Source: Silicimonas sp. (lineage in GTDB: Bacteria; Pseudomonadota; Alphaproteobacteria; Rhodobacterales; Rhodobacteraceae). From it: a DNA stretch of 35,214 bases. This document shows positions 17,226-25,522 of this stretch, one piece after another. Where the stretch lies: positions 1 through 35,214 of the forward strand of contig JAJEAC010000112.1 of the NCBI GenBank assembly GCA_022824315.1. Reading direction: 5' to 3'. The first letter of the stretch is position 1, and each line of letters opens with the position of its first letter. The notes under the pieces were generated by a model that had not been told where the DNA came from, ran no database searches, and worked only from the letters and a program-made list of their open reading frames with translations. The translations under genes and the position numbers were made by a program.

Positions 17226-18770
17226 CTACACAGCGCAAGACCTTTCCTCCGATGAATGGTCGGGCACTGGCGACGGCAATGCCAGCGCCGCAAGTGCCGC
17301 CACCTCCCCCTCGGTCCTCGCGCTGGCCGCAATGTATCGATCAGGTCGGACCAGCACCGCGATCGTGTCGAGATCTGCGAGCGCGGCCGCCAAGACGGAA
17401 CCCTCCGAGCACTCGACGACCGGAACGGTCGCAGAAACACTGCGGGACAGTTCCCCGCGCACGATCAGTACCGGATTGAACCCGACCACATCGTCCAGCA
17501 AACGCCCATCCTCAAGCACTGGCTGCGGAAACAACCGTCCCTTGTGTGGCGTGTCTTTGGAGATCAGGCCACCCACGTCACTGGGACCCAACGGAGGAGA
17601 AACGGTCTCCAAGCTGACAACTCCGGTAACGTCTCGCGACCCCAGGGACAATGCAGACCCTTTGTCCAGCGTGTTGATCAACCCGCCAAGACGCATTGCG
17701 ATCTCAATGAATGACCGCGCATTCGGTGCGCGTTCCTCCTGATAACTGTCGAGTATGCCGCGGCCGGCGGCACCCTTGACGCACAGTGCCAGTTTCCAGG
17801 CCAGATTCGAAGCATCGCGGATTCCCGTGCACATGCCCTGTCCCATGAAAGGTGGCGTCAAATGCGCGGCATCGCCGGCGATCATCAACCGGCCCTTTCG
17901 CCAGGTTTTCGCGATTTCGGACCGAAACGTGTAGACTGCGCACCGCTCCAGTTCCGCATCGGCCGGTTCGATCCAGGGAGCCAGAAACGACCAGATCCGT
18001 TCTTCCGCGGTCATCTGTTCGTCGGCCTCGTCATCTCGCAAGGCGATTTCCCAGCGCCTCCGGTTCTTCGGGCTTCGGCAATACGTCATCGGCCGGTCGG
18101 GACTGCAATACTGGATCGAGTGATCCCCGAGATCCTGCCGGTCGCCTTTCAGGAGCACGTCCACGACCAGCCAGCGCTCCTTGAACCCGAGGTCGAACAT
18201 CTCCGAACCCATCACGCCGCGAATCAGTGACCGTGCCCCGTCGCAGCCGACAACATAGGACGAAGACAGACGGCGCGCCCGACCATTCCGGAGGTTGCAA
18301 CACGTCACGATCACGTCACGTTTCCGTACGTTGACGGAAGTTGCCTCAAAATTTGTCAGTACCGACACATTGGGACGCCCGGCCAAATTCTCGCGCAACA
18401 GCCTTTCCAGGTCAGGCTGGTGAAAGCGATAACTGGCATGCCACCCTTGGGGGCCGATCTCCTGCAATCGCGGCCAGTCGAGCAGGAGTTCTCCATCCGG
18501 GTCGACAAAGCGCATACCGGGATTGACAATCACTTCTTTGCTCAAACTTGCGGAAATCCCGACGGACTGAAAGACCCGCATCGTTTCGCCGTCGAAATGA
18601 ACCGCCCTTGGCAAGTCGTAAATTCCGGCCTCGCGATCAACGATGATGACGTTGACGCCGCATTTCGCCAAGAGGTTGGCCAATGTGGCGCCGGTCGGAC
18701 CAAGGCCTACAATGATCACGTCCGCACGATCAAGGCGCCTGCCCGCCTGACTGCAGTCCGTCAGGTGCAT
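17226..18770 (-). CDS. FAD-dependent aromatic hydroxylase, MhpA/PheA-like
   Basis: A single-component flavin mono-oxygenase of about 514 aa that hydroxylates a phenolic ring using NAD(P)H and O2. The N-terminal dinucleotide motif is VIIVGLGPTGATLANLLA, the second flavin motif is VVGCDGARSLIR, and the third is LMIAGDAAHLTPPFMGQGMCTGIRDASNLAWKL. The C-terminal part has the thioredoxin-like region and the VLVRPDRYIAASA segment typical of MhpA-type enzymes. The start is ATG at 18770; TTG at 18791 is the alternative. MhpA itself acts on 3-hydroxyphenylpropionate, and resorcinol and 3-hydroxybenzoate hydroxylases belong to the same family. The presence of a hydroxyquinol-type dioxygenase 4 kb away makes a resorcinol-type substrate attractive, but this is inference. 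Confidence 0.9.
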   Translation of the reverse strand: MHLTDCSQAGRRLDRADVIIVGLGPTGATLANLLAKCGVNVIIVDREAGIYDLPRAVHFDGETMRVFQSVGISASLSKEVIVNPGMRFVDPDGELLLDWPRLQEIGPQGWHASYRFHQPDLERLLRENLAGRPNVSVLTNFEATSVNVRKRDVIVTCCNLRNGRARRLSSSYVVGCDGARSLIRGVMGSEMFDLGFKERWLVVDVLLKGDRQDLGDHSIQYCSPDRPMTYCRSPKNRRRWEIALRDDEADEQMTAEERIWSFLAPWIEPADAELERCAVYTFRSEIAKTWRKGRLMIAGDAAHLTPPFMGQGMCTGIRDASNLAWKLALCVKGAAGRGILDSYQEERAPNARSFIEIAMRLGGLINTLDKGSALSLGSRDVTGVVSLETVSPPLGPSDVGGLISKDTPHKGRLFPQPVLEDGRLLDDVVGFNPVLIVRGELSRSVSATVPVVECSEGSVLAAALADLDTIAVLVRPDRYIAASARTEGEVAALAALALPSPVPDHSSEERSCAV

Positions 18771-19128
18771 ACCGGTGCGCCGGGCGGCCAAGTAAACTCA
18801 ACGAACGGTTGCGTGCGCAATTCGCTTTCGGCGCCCCCCCGCCGCATGTCGAAAAACGGTCTTTGGCTCGTCGCAGACAGGAAGGGCCGGTATCGGTCGG
18901 GGCATTCCTGCAGGTCAGAGAAGTCCGACGCATGCCAGCCAATCAATGCCAAGGCTTCATCTGGTTTGTTGGAAACAATCAGTCGCAGCACAAGGCCATC
19001 CATACAGACCGCAAACGGGCGGCTTCCCCGGACCACAAGTTGCTGGCGAAAATCCTGCCAGAGAAAGTCCTCCGGTCGTCGATCCGGTCAAACTGCTTTC
19101 CGTGACTACCCAGGAGCTGAATTGCCAT
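18761..19128 (-). pseudogene. Unrecognised small protein, apparently with one frameshift
   Basis: Immediately before the flavin hydroxylase, and overlapping its start by about 10 bases, is a frame that reads FAVCMDGLVLRLIVSNKPDE, then ALALIGWHASDF and QRPFFDM, ending at 18761. It has protein-like composition and no obvious start of its own. Just upstream, in another frame, an ATG at 19128 with a good ribosome-binding site (AAGGAAAG) begins MAIQLLGSHGKQFDRIDDR. Joined by a single-base shift near 19065-19075 the two would make a protein of about 121 aa. I do not recognise the family. It is either a frameshifted partner of the hydroxylase or a chance open frame. Confidence 0.35.
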
Positions 19129-19175
19129 TTTCTTTCCTTTCGAGTCTTAGGGGCCAGTCTAAAGCACTTGGACCG

Positions 19176-19480
19176 TCAATTGAACCAAGACAAGCAAGGG
19201 TCTGTTGGCATTCGTGTTGCCGCGACCATGTCGGCGACGAGATGAATCGCTGCGGCGAAGCTCTCGTCTGTCTTGCCGCACCACATCGCCACCGCACGGA
19301 ACGCCTTGTCCCCGATCAGGACCCCGAACGGCAGGACCACCAGAAAACCCGGCAATCCCGCGAAGTCGTGCGCTTGGCCGGGGCGGATCAATAACCGCAC
19401 ACGGAACCCGAACGTCCACGTCTGCCCCGGCCTTGCAGGTCAGGCCGCCCCAAGAACCGCCGATCCCCGAACTGCGACCT
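19176..19480 (-). mobile_element. Degenerate IS5-family transposase fragment
   Basis: On the minus strand the translation gives GIGGSWGGLTCKAGADVDVRVP in one frame, followed in another by RLLIRPGQAHDFAGLPGFL and then VLIGDKAFRA. This matches, in order, the SRGGLTTKIH, the LTPGQ-x-HD and the LIADKGYDA segments in the DDE domain of IS5-type transposases. At least one frameshift is present, the N- and C-terminal parts are missing and I see no inverted terminal repeats. It is a dead remnant. Confidence 0.6.
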
Positions 19481-20275
19481 TTGACCCAAGGCAGGGTTCA
19501 ATGCCGGCATGTCTGTCCGTTCGCCGGTACAGGTAATGGCGTTGCGACGAAGGCAGGCGTACCCACCGGGAGGGCTGCGCCGGTTGCCTTGATCGCGGCC
19601 GGCATCCGAGCCGCCAAAGGCTTCAAGGCGTTCCTCATCGATAAGCGCGAACTGAAGTGTGCTTGAGTCGGTGGAAACAGAATCGGTTCCCCGAGAGTCA
19701 TGTCGCAGGCCAAAACCTCGATGACGGTCAGCTTGACGACATGGATGCTCACGAAGGCGTCAGGTGTGCTTGCTTGACCTTCCACCTGCTGGAAACTCTA
19801 GAGATGGCCAAAGACACTACGGATGATCGCATGTTGGTGACGCAAGTTCTCTTCGGTCTCGTTGGGATCGGCGGATGGGCGCACTGGTTCGCCACTGGAC
19901 CGGACGAGGGGTTTGTCCAGGCTCCTGATGAACCGATCACATCGCTTTCAAGCATCACAGTAGAGAAGCCCCTTTCTTCCAACAGCCAGTTCGGGAATGC
20001 TGCGTTTGACGCTAGGTGTTCAGCCTCCGATGGGGTAAACGTCTCGAGTTGGAGGATGTCGCCCATCTGCTGGATTTCAATGGCTACAGGCTGTCGCACC
20101 ACGGTCATGTGTCCCTTCAACGGGCATTGGCATTCGGAGTTCGGCAACGTCGCCGGCCGCCTTTGGGGCATGTCGGCAGTCAAAGTCGTCACATTGGGAG
20201 GTGTCGCCATGAACGTTGCCCATGTCCGCAAGTTGCGGCAGGTAAGCGGCATCAACTGAAATCGAGGAAACAGGC
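19481..20275. other. About 800 bases with no gene I can support
   Basis: Long open frames exist on both strands (for example minus 19749-20255 and plus 19657-20259), but their products overlap, lack a recognisable domain and have mixed, low-confidence composition. Given the transposase fragment next to it, this stretch is probably old insertion-sequence or other decayed DNA. A promoter for the cytochrome c' operon should lie at its right end. Confidence 0.4.
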
Positions 20276-20713
20276 ATGAACAATCGATGCATCGCAGCGG
20301 GCGTGATCCTCGCTACAGCGACCGCCGCCTTGGCACATCAGGGTGTTCAAAATCCGGCGGTCAAAGCCAGAATGGACGGCATGAGTGCGATCGCCGAAAA
20401 CCTGAAGACCCTTGGGATGATGGCAAGGGGAGCGACGAAGTTCGATGCGGAAGCAGCCAAGGGTGCGGCTGCGGCCATCGCAACCCACGCCTCCACTGTG
20501 CCGGGACTGTTTGAAGCAAATGAGACCGATCCAATGTCGGAAGCCAAACCGGCAATATGGACCAATTTCGAGGACTTCAGCGCGAAGGCGTCCGAGCTTG
20601 AGAGCATTGCGGCTGGGCTGTCAACTTCCATCATGACCCCGGAAGATCTCGGACCGGCGATGGGCAGCCTTGGTGCGAGTTGCAAATCCTGTCACTCGAT
20701 CTATCGTGAGTAG
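20276..20713 (+). CDS. Cytochrome c' (class II c-type cytochrome)
   Basis: A periplasmic heme protein of 145 aa. Residues 1-20 form a Sec signal peptide ending ALA before HQGV. The mature chain is helical, with the ARMDGMSAIAENLK start expected of the four-helix cytochrome c' fold and the heme-binding CKSCH (C136, C139, H140) near the C-terminus, followed by SIYRE, as in class II cytochromes. A purine-rich ribosome-binding site (GAGGAAACAGG) precedes the ATG. It is followed after only 2 bases by the multicopper oxidase gene and is the first gene of a three-gene operon. Cytochromes c' bind NO or CO in several bacteria; here the partner oxidase suggests electron transfer. Confidence 0.92.
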   Translation: MNNRCIAAGVILATATAALAHQGVQNPAVKARMDGMSAIAENLKTLGMMARGATKFDAEAAKGAAAAIATHASTVPGLFEANETDPMSEAKPAIWTNFEDFSAKASELESIAAGLSTSIMTPEDLGPAMGSLGASCKSCHSIYRE

Positions 20714-20715
20714 GC

Positions 20716-22014
20716 ATGCCGCTATCGAGACGAACATTCCTGGCGACAACGGCGGCGGCCCTTGTCCCTTCGTGGAGCATGGCCAGCACAACAAGGCTTA
20801 CCGCTGAGCCCGTCGTTGCGCAAATTCTGCCGTATGGATCAGGCCCCACCCCTTCGCTCGGCTTCAACGGGGGTACGCCAGGTCCGGTTCTTTGGGTCAG
20901 GCAGGGCGACGAACTCGCCGTGAATTTCGAGAACCGAACCGGTGAGCCTTCGTCGGTCCACTGGCATGGCATCCGGATCGACAACGCAATGGACGGCGTG
21001 CCAGAGCTCACGCAAGATGCCGTCCCCGATGGGGGAGATTTTCAGTATCGGTTCGTGACGCCCGACGCAGGAACATTCTGGTACCACTCGCACAACCGCT
21101 CCTGGGAACAGGTCGCACGGGGGCTCTACGGGCCGCTGATCGTGGAGGAACGGCATCCACCGGACGTTGATGCAGACATCATCGTCATGATCGACGACTG
21201 GTGGATGGAGCAAAACGGGGAACTTCGCGACGACTTCAATTCGATGTTCCATTTTTCCCACGGGGGTCGCTTGGGGAACTACGCGAAGGCAATTGTCTCA
21301 CAATCTTCCGTAGTTGAGGGAGACCGCGTTCGGCTCCGGTTGATCAACACTGCCAATGCTCGGGTGTTTCCCATCGACATTAGCGGGGTTGAGGGCAATC
21401 TTGTCGCTCTGGACGGAATGCCGCTCAAGGCGGTGCAACCCATCGACACGATCCACCTTGCGCCAGCACAACGTGCAGACATCATCGCCGACGTTATCGA
21501 TGACATCGACTTCAGCTTCTGGACCGGCCAGGAACATTATCCCTTGGCGACCATCAACGCTGAAGGATCAAACCCTGCCACACGAGCAATTCCGATTGCC
21601 CCGCTGCCGCCGAACAATGTTGCGACGACCAACGGCGATGCAGACATGCATGTGACCTTGAGGATGCAGGGTGGGGCCATGGGAGGACGGCACCCCGGCG
21701 ATGACATTTGGTCCTTCAACGGGACGTCAGGCTTGCAGGAAAGTCCTTGGTTGCAATTGCAACGGGACACGGCGGTGAAAATGACCTTGGTGAACGATAC
21801 GTCTTTCCCACATGGCATTCACCTCCATGGCCACCATTTCTACGAGATGGACGGCAAGGCATCATTGGGGCCGCTTCGCGATACGACGCTGGTCGATGCA
21901 CGGGGCAACCGAGACATCCTTTGCGTCTTCAACAACCCCGGAAAGTGGCTGTTGCACTGCCATACGCTCGGACACTCCGCCACCGGCCTGAAGACTTGGG
22001 TCGAGGTTGAATGA
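20716..22014 (+). CDS. Tat-exported multicopper oxidase
   Basis: A 432 aa laccase/CueO-like oxidase that would couple one-electron substrate oxidation to reduction of O2 to water. The N-terminus carries a twin-arginine signal (SRRTFLA, residues 4-10), so it is folded with copper in the cytoplasm and exported. The copper motifs are all present: HWHG (H82, H84), YHSHN (H124, H126), HGIHLHGHHF in the third cupredoxin domain, and HCHTLGH (H414, C415, H416, H420). The type-1 axial position that is Met in CueO is Leu425 (TGL). No Met-rich insert of the kind found in CueO is visible. It lies between two cytochrome genes, overlapping the second by 4 bases, which suggests that a c-type cytochrome is its electron donor or acceptor. 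Confidence 0.93.
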   Translation: MPLSRRTFLATTAAALVPSWSMASTTRLTAEPVVAQILPYGSGPTPSLGFNGGTPGPVLWVRQGDELAVNFENRTGEPSSVHWHGIRIDNAMDGVPELTQDAVPDGGDFQYRFVTPDAGTFWYHSHNRSWEQVARGLYGPLIVEERHPPDVDADIIVMIDDWWMEQNGELRDDFNSMFHFSHGGRLGNYAKAIVSQSSVVEGDRVRLRLINTANARVFPIDISGVEGNLVALDGMPLKAVQPIDTIHLAPAQRADIIADVIDDIDFSFWTGQEHYPLATINAEGSNPATRAIPIAPLPPNNVATTNGDADMHVTLRMQGGAMGGRHPGDDIWSFNGTSGLQESPWLQLQRDTAVKMTLVNDTSFPHGIHLHGHHFYEMDGKASLGPLRDTTLVDARGNRDILCVFNNPGKWLLHCHTLGHSATGLKTWVEVE

Positions 22015-22445
22015 ACAGGCTTGCCGTAGCCTTGGGACTCGTCCTGCACTCCAACCTTGCCCTGGCCGGCCATGAACTCGACGGTCGGGACATTGGCGCA
22101 GGACAGGCACTCTACGAGGAACACTGCGCCTCCTGTCACGGCGCAAACCTTGAAGGGCAACCCAACTGGCGGTCTTCGAACGACGACGGCACCGTCCCTG
22201 CCCCGCCACATGATGAATCCGGCCATACGTGGCATCACGACAACCAGTTGCTCTACACTTACACGGCATTGGGCGGAGAGGGTGCGTTGGCCGAACGAGG
22301 GATCACTAACTTCAAAAGTGCCATGCCAGGCTTCGCGGAAGTCCTTACGGAAGAGGAAATCTGGAACATCCTCGCCTACATTCGCTCCACCTGGTCCAAC
22401 CGTGTTCAGAGAATTCAGGCGGGCAGAAATCCGCCGCATCAGTGA
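22011..22445 (+). CDS. Class I c-type cytochrome
   Basis: A 144 aa single-heme cytochrome. A Sec signal peptide covers residues 1-19 (ending LALA). The heme motif is CASCH (C39, C42, H43) in YEEHCASCHGANLEG, and the likely axial methionine is in FKSAMPGF. The ending EEEIWNILAYIRSTW is typical of soluble cytochromes of this group. Its ATG overlaps the TGA of the oxidase (ATGA), so translation is probably coupled. It is the last gene of the cytochrome c'-oxidase-cytochrome operon and may carry electrons between the oxidase and the respiratory chain. Confidence 0.92.
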   Translation: MNRLAVALGLVLHSNLALAGHELDGRDIGAGQALYEEHCASCHGANLEGQPNWRSSNDDGTVPAPPHDESGHTWHHDNQLLYTYTALGGEGALAERGITNFKSAMPGFAEVLTEEEIWNILAYIRSTWSNRVQRIQAGRNPPHQ

Positions 22446-23043
22446 TCTTGCCTGGGCGGCAACCTTTGCTGTCCGTGCCCCGGGCTCTCTGTTCGCCCCG
22501 CATGAACGCATGTGGAGGGCCAGATACGTGGTCTCTTGGGCAAAAGGCGAAGCGCCTGGAAAGCATGATCACTGAGCCCTTGAGAAGTCCGGCGGCAATT
22601 GCAGCATGGACAGTTTCGACTGCAGATGTGATTGATGCGGTTTCCAAGAATTGCCTATAGGACTGCGCTTGGCTGTCAATTGGGTCCAATGATGAACTCA
22701 GCAATGTGCATGCCGCTCCTCAATCCTGGTGATCATGTCCAGACGGGCACTCATCGCTTGCACGGAATTCGGGGCCAAGTTCCAGAGTTTGCGGATTCAT
22801 GATCGCGAGAGGTCGCCTTCGACTCTGAGACCTTGAACGGAGCGACGCCATAGCCAGCCTCTGGCCAAGTTACCGAGCCGCATGCGATCCTGCGTGAGCT
22901 CCACTCAGAGAACTTCACAGGCAAGACAAACAGCTTCGTCCACACATCGGAGCTGACCCGTCGCGCCTCTGATCATCTGCCGATCGTCATCGACGTTGAT
23001 CTCGACCAGCGCCCGACAAACGGAACGCCTGTGCCCTGATCTG
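22446..23043. other. About 600 bases with no supported gene
   Basis: Open frames are short and overlap on both strands. The right part (from about 22750) may be further decayed transposase sequence continuing the fragment that follows, but I cannot identify a domain in it. No terminator with a T-run was seen after the cytochrome gene. Confidence 0.4.
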
Positions 23044-23364
23044 CTATCCTGTCCCCTGAAACCAAACCGGAAATTCTTGAACACAGAGCCTTTTGCAAGT
23101 CTCGCCGGGACGCTCGAATTTCCCGACGATTTCGACGATTTTGCCCGGGTGATGCTGGAGACCGGGGCCGCCACAAGGCATGGTGTAGTTGCTAAACAGG
23201 TTCTTCTGGTTGCGCTTGGCGACGAACATGAAGTGGGCGCCCCGGCCGTGCAGGCAGGCGGAGATCGCCGTCTGGGTGAGAAGGGCGTCGGCGGTGACGG
23301 TGCGGCCCGCGATGTCGGGGACGAGGTCCATGGCCGAGATGAAGGCGCCGATCCCGTTGGTGGA
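23044..23364 (-). mobile_element. Degenerate ISAs1-type transposase fragment
   Basis: The minus strand reads STNGIGAFISAMDLVPDIAG, then RTVTADALLTQTAISACL, then RGAHFMFVAKRNQKNLF. This corresponds to the catalytic core of ISAs1-like DDE transposases (TNEI segment, VTADALxTQ containing the catalytic Asp, and HY-x-F-x-VKGNQ). About 105 residues are readable before the frame ends; both ends of the gene are lost and no terminal repeats can be seen. A dead remnant on the right side of the cytochrome-oxidase module. Confidence 0.6.
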
Positions 23365-23496
23365 CTAAGCGGCCCGAAGCATATATCTCCTCCACTCACG
23401 ACCACCGCCGCATACGGACGATCTGAGGCGCGCGCCATAGGCAACAACGCACAGGGATCCAAGGGACAGTGCGACAGACAGAACCGGCTGAAAAAG

Positions 23497-24375
23497 CTAT
23501 GCCCGCGTCACAGTTGGGATCTCCGGAAGATCAGCATCAACCTGCAAACGCGCCGCGGCCGCAAGAACCAGTGCTTGAGAAATGCACATGGGTGCGGCGA
23601 TCGACCGTGAGAATGTGTGGCGATGTTCTGGTACCACGAACAATACATCAGCAGATTTCGCCAGGGGAGACAGCGTGCTGTCCGAAATGGCGATAATTCT
23701 CGTTCCCGAATCCTTCATGTCTTCGGCAATCGAGACAACCTCGTTCGCATAATATCGAAACGATACCGCCACCAGGATGTCTTCGTCAGAGATCGTCTCG
23801 GCCATATGTGTCGCCAATCCACCGCTTGGATCCAGCAACACGCATTTCTTCCCTATCATCGTAAGCATATACCGGAGAAAATCGACTACCGGTGCCGAGC
23901 GCAGTTGACCGAGAAGGTAAACAGCCCCTGCATTGCTCAACATGTCAGCCGCCATTGACAAGTCTTGACCTGAAATGTCGTCCAACAAGGCTTGGAGCGA
24001 CGCAATATCCTTGACCACCAGGTCTCGAAGAAACCCGAAATCCGATGGGTCGTCGCGGTTTTCCAGATCTTCCTCTAATGCACGGACTCTCGCCTCGAAG
24101 CCAGGGGCGGCGGTTTCCAGCCGTTTCTGAAACAATTTCTGGAGATCCTTGTATCCACTGAAGCCCAAAGCTTGGGCAAACCTGACAAAGCTTGAGGCAT
24201 GAATGCCGCAACGATCTGCGATGGCGTTCACCGAGTGGACCGCGATCTCATTCGGGTTTTGCGTCAAATAAACCGAAATTTTCTGGTGCGACTTGCTCAT
24301 GGCGTCGAAACGCTCGTGAATCAATTGGATAAGCGTCTCGTAATTCTTCGGTGGCGTTGGACTTTCTTTTTTCAT
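23497..24375 (-). CDS. RpiR/MurR-family transcriptional regulator
   Basis: A 292 aa regulator with an N-terminal helix-turn-helix of the RpiR type (residues 10-85; NAIADRCGIHASSFVRFAQALGFSGYKDLQ) and a C-terminal SIS sugar-phosphate binding domain (about 125-265; AGAVYLLGQLRSAPVVDF, EDILVAVSFRYYANEVV, TRIIAISDSTLSPLA). RpiR proteins commonly control inositol and other sugar catabolic genes, and in rhizobia an RpiR-type IolR represses the iol genes. It lies 73 bases downstream of the minus arm of the cyclitol cluster in the same direction, so it may be co-transcribed and act as the local repressor. The effector would be a phosphorylated cyclitol or sugar intermediate. Confidence 0.92.
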   Translation of the reverse strand: MKKESPTPPKNYETLIQLIHERFDAMSKSHQKISVYLTQNPNEIAVHSVNAIADRCGIHASSFVRFAQALGFSGYKDLQKLFQKRLETAAPGFEARVRALEEDLENRDDPSDFGFLRDLVVKDIASLQALLDDISGQDLSMAADMLSNAGAVYLLGQLRSAPVVDFLRYMLTMIGKKCVLLDPSGGLATHMAETISDEDILVAVSFRYYANEVVSIAEDMKDSGTRIIAISDSTLSPLAKSADVLFVVPEHRHTFSRSIAAPMCISQALVLAAAARLQVDADLPEIPTVTRA

Positions 24376-24448
24376 TTCTGTTCCAAGAAGCCATCAATCC
24401 CCTGCGATCGTCTCCGTAACAACGCTTCAAGGCAGCAGGGCCGATGGG

Positions 24449-25519
24449 CTAGAATACCAGCCTTCGAGGGGTTGGCTCGAAGGTTCGGACCATCTCGGTC
24501 ACGGGATGTTGCGGCCGTGGCTCCAATTTAAGCCGCTGAATCGTTCCTGAACGGGCCGCTTCCTCAATTGCAAGTAGCGCCTGAACATCCGCAAGACCCT
24601 CGTCGCCATCTGCTTCCGGTGCGGTGCCGTTCATGATGCAGTCGGAAAAATACTCTGTCTGGCCGGCAAATTGATCTGTTTGCGGAAAGGTGCGCTCGAT
24701 TACTTCAGAACCGCGTTTGAGGCGGACGATCGTCGGTGTCCGGAATTCGTATGCGCATTCGACGGCGATCTCGCCGGCAGTCCCGGCAATCCTGTACATG
24801 TCCAGCAATTCTGCCCCGAAGCTGGCGCAGAATTGTGCCATGCGGCCCTTGGGAAACTTCAGCGTTGCTGCAATCGTCTCCTCAACTTCGGCAAACCGCG
24901 GATCATCGACGACATTGCGTGTCGCCATGACTTCAGTTGGTTCATCTTCGAAGACATGACGCACAGCGTTCAGGCAGTAGACGCCAATGTCCTGAAGCGG
25001 ACCGCCCCAATGCGCCGCCTTGAGGCGGTGGTTGTCCGCTTCCGCCTGAATGGAGAAGAGCGACGTGAACAAACGGGGGTCACCAACAGCGCCGCTTCGG
25101 ATCAGGTCAAGAGCGTGGACAGTTCCAGGTTCGTTGTGCAGCCGATAGGCCGTCATCAGAAATACGTTGGCGTTCTTGGCAGCTTCTATCATCGCCTTGC
25201 ATTCAGCTTCGGAAACCGCGAGCGGCTTTTCGACCATGACGTGCTTGCCGGCATTTGCCGCGCGTATGGCGTAGTCGGCGTGCATGGAGTTCGGCAATGC
25301 GATGTAAACGGCATCCGCGACATCTGCGTTCAGCATCTCATCATATCGTTCATATGAATAGATGTGGTTGATGCCGTAGAACTCCGCCAGCTTGGCGGCG
25401 TTTTTGGCACTTCCGCTAACCAATGCCGTTGCCGTGGAATTCCCGGTCAATTCAATGCCCGGCAGGAACGCAATCTGCGAAATCCAGCCTGCTCCGACAA
25501 CGGCATACCTGACGTTCAT
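24449..25519 (-). CDS. Gfo/Idh/MocA oxidoreductase, glucose-fructose oxidoreductase-like
   Basis: A 356 aa NAD(P)-dependent sugar or cyclitol dehydrogenase. The Rossmann motif is VVGAGWIS (residues 7-14) and the catalytic EKP is at E97-K98-P99. The segment GGPLQDIGVYCLNAVRHVF (D177 and Y181) is that of glucose-fructose oxidoreductases, in which Tyr stands where inositol dehydrogenases have His. It starts 3 bases after the stop of the previous gene, so the two are co-translated. It is one of four Gfo/Idh/MocA enzymes in the cluster. Its substrate is unknown and may be a second cyclitol or a sugar. Confidence 0.9.
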   Translation of the reverse strand: MNVRYAVVGAGWISQIAFLPGIELTGNSTATALVSGSAKNAAKLAEFYGINHIYSYERYDEMLNADVADAVYIALPNSMHADYAIRAANAGKHVMVEKPLAVSEAECKAMIEAAKNANVFLMTAYRLHNEPGTVHALDLIRSGAVGDPRLFTSLFSIQAEADNHRLKAAHWGGPLQDIGVYCLNAVRHVFEDEPTEVMATRNVVDDPRFAEVEETIAATLKFPKGRMAQFCASFGAELLDMYRIAGTAGEIAVECAYEFRTPTIVRLKRGSEVIERTFPQTDQFAGQTEYFSDCIMNGTAPEADGDEGLADVQALLAIEEAARSGTIQRLKLEPRPQHPVTEMVRTFEPTPRRLVF

Positions 25520-25522
25520 GCT

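Noticed and set aside
19657..20259. Overlapping long frames on both strands before the cytochrome c' gene
   Set aside because: Neither product shows a recognisable domain and they exclude each other; next to a dead transposase this is more likely decayed DNA. Not called as genes.
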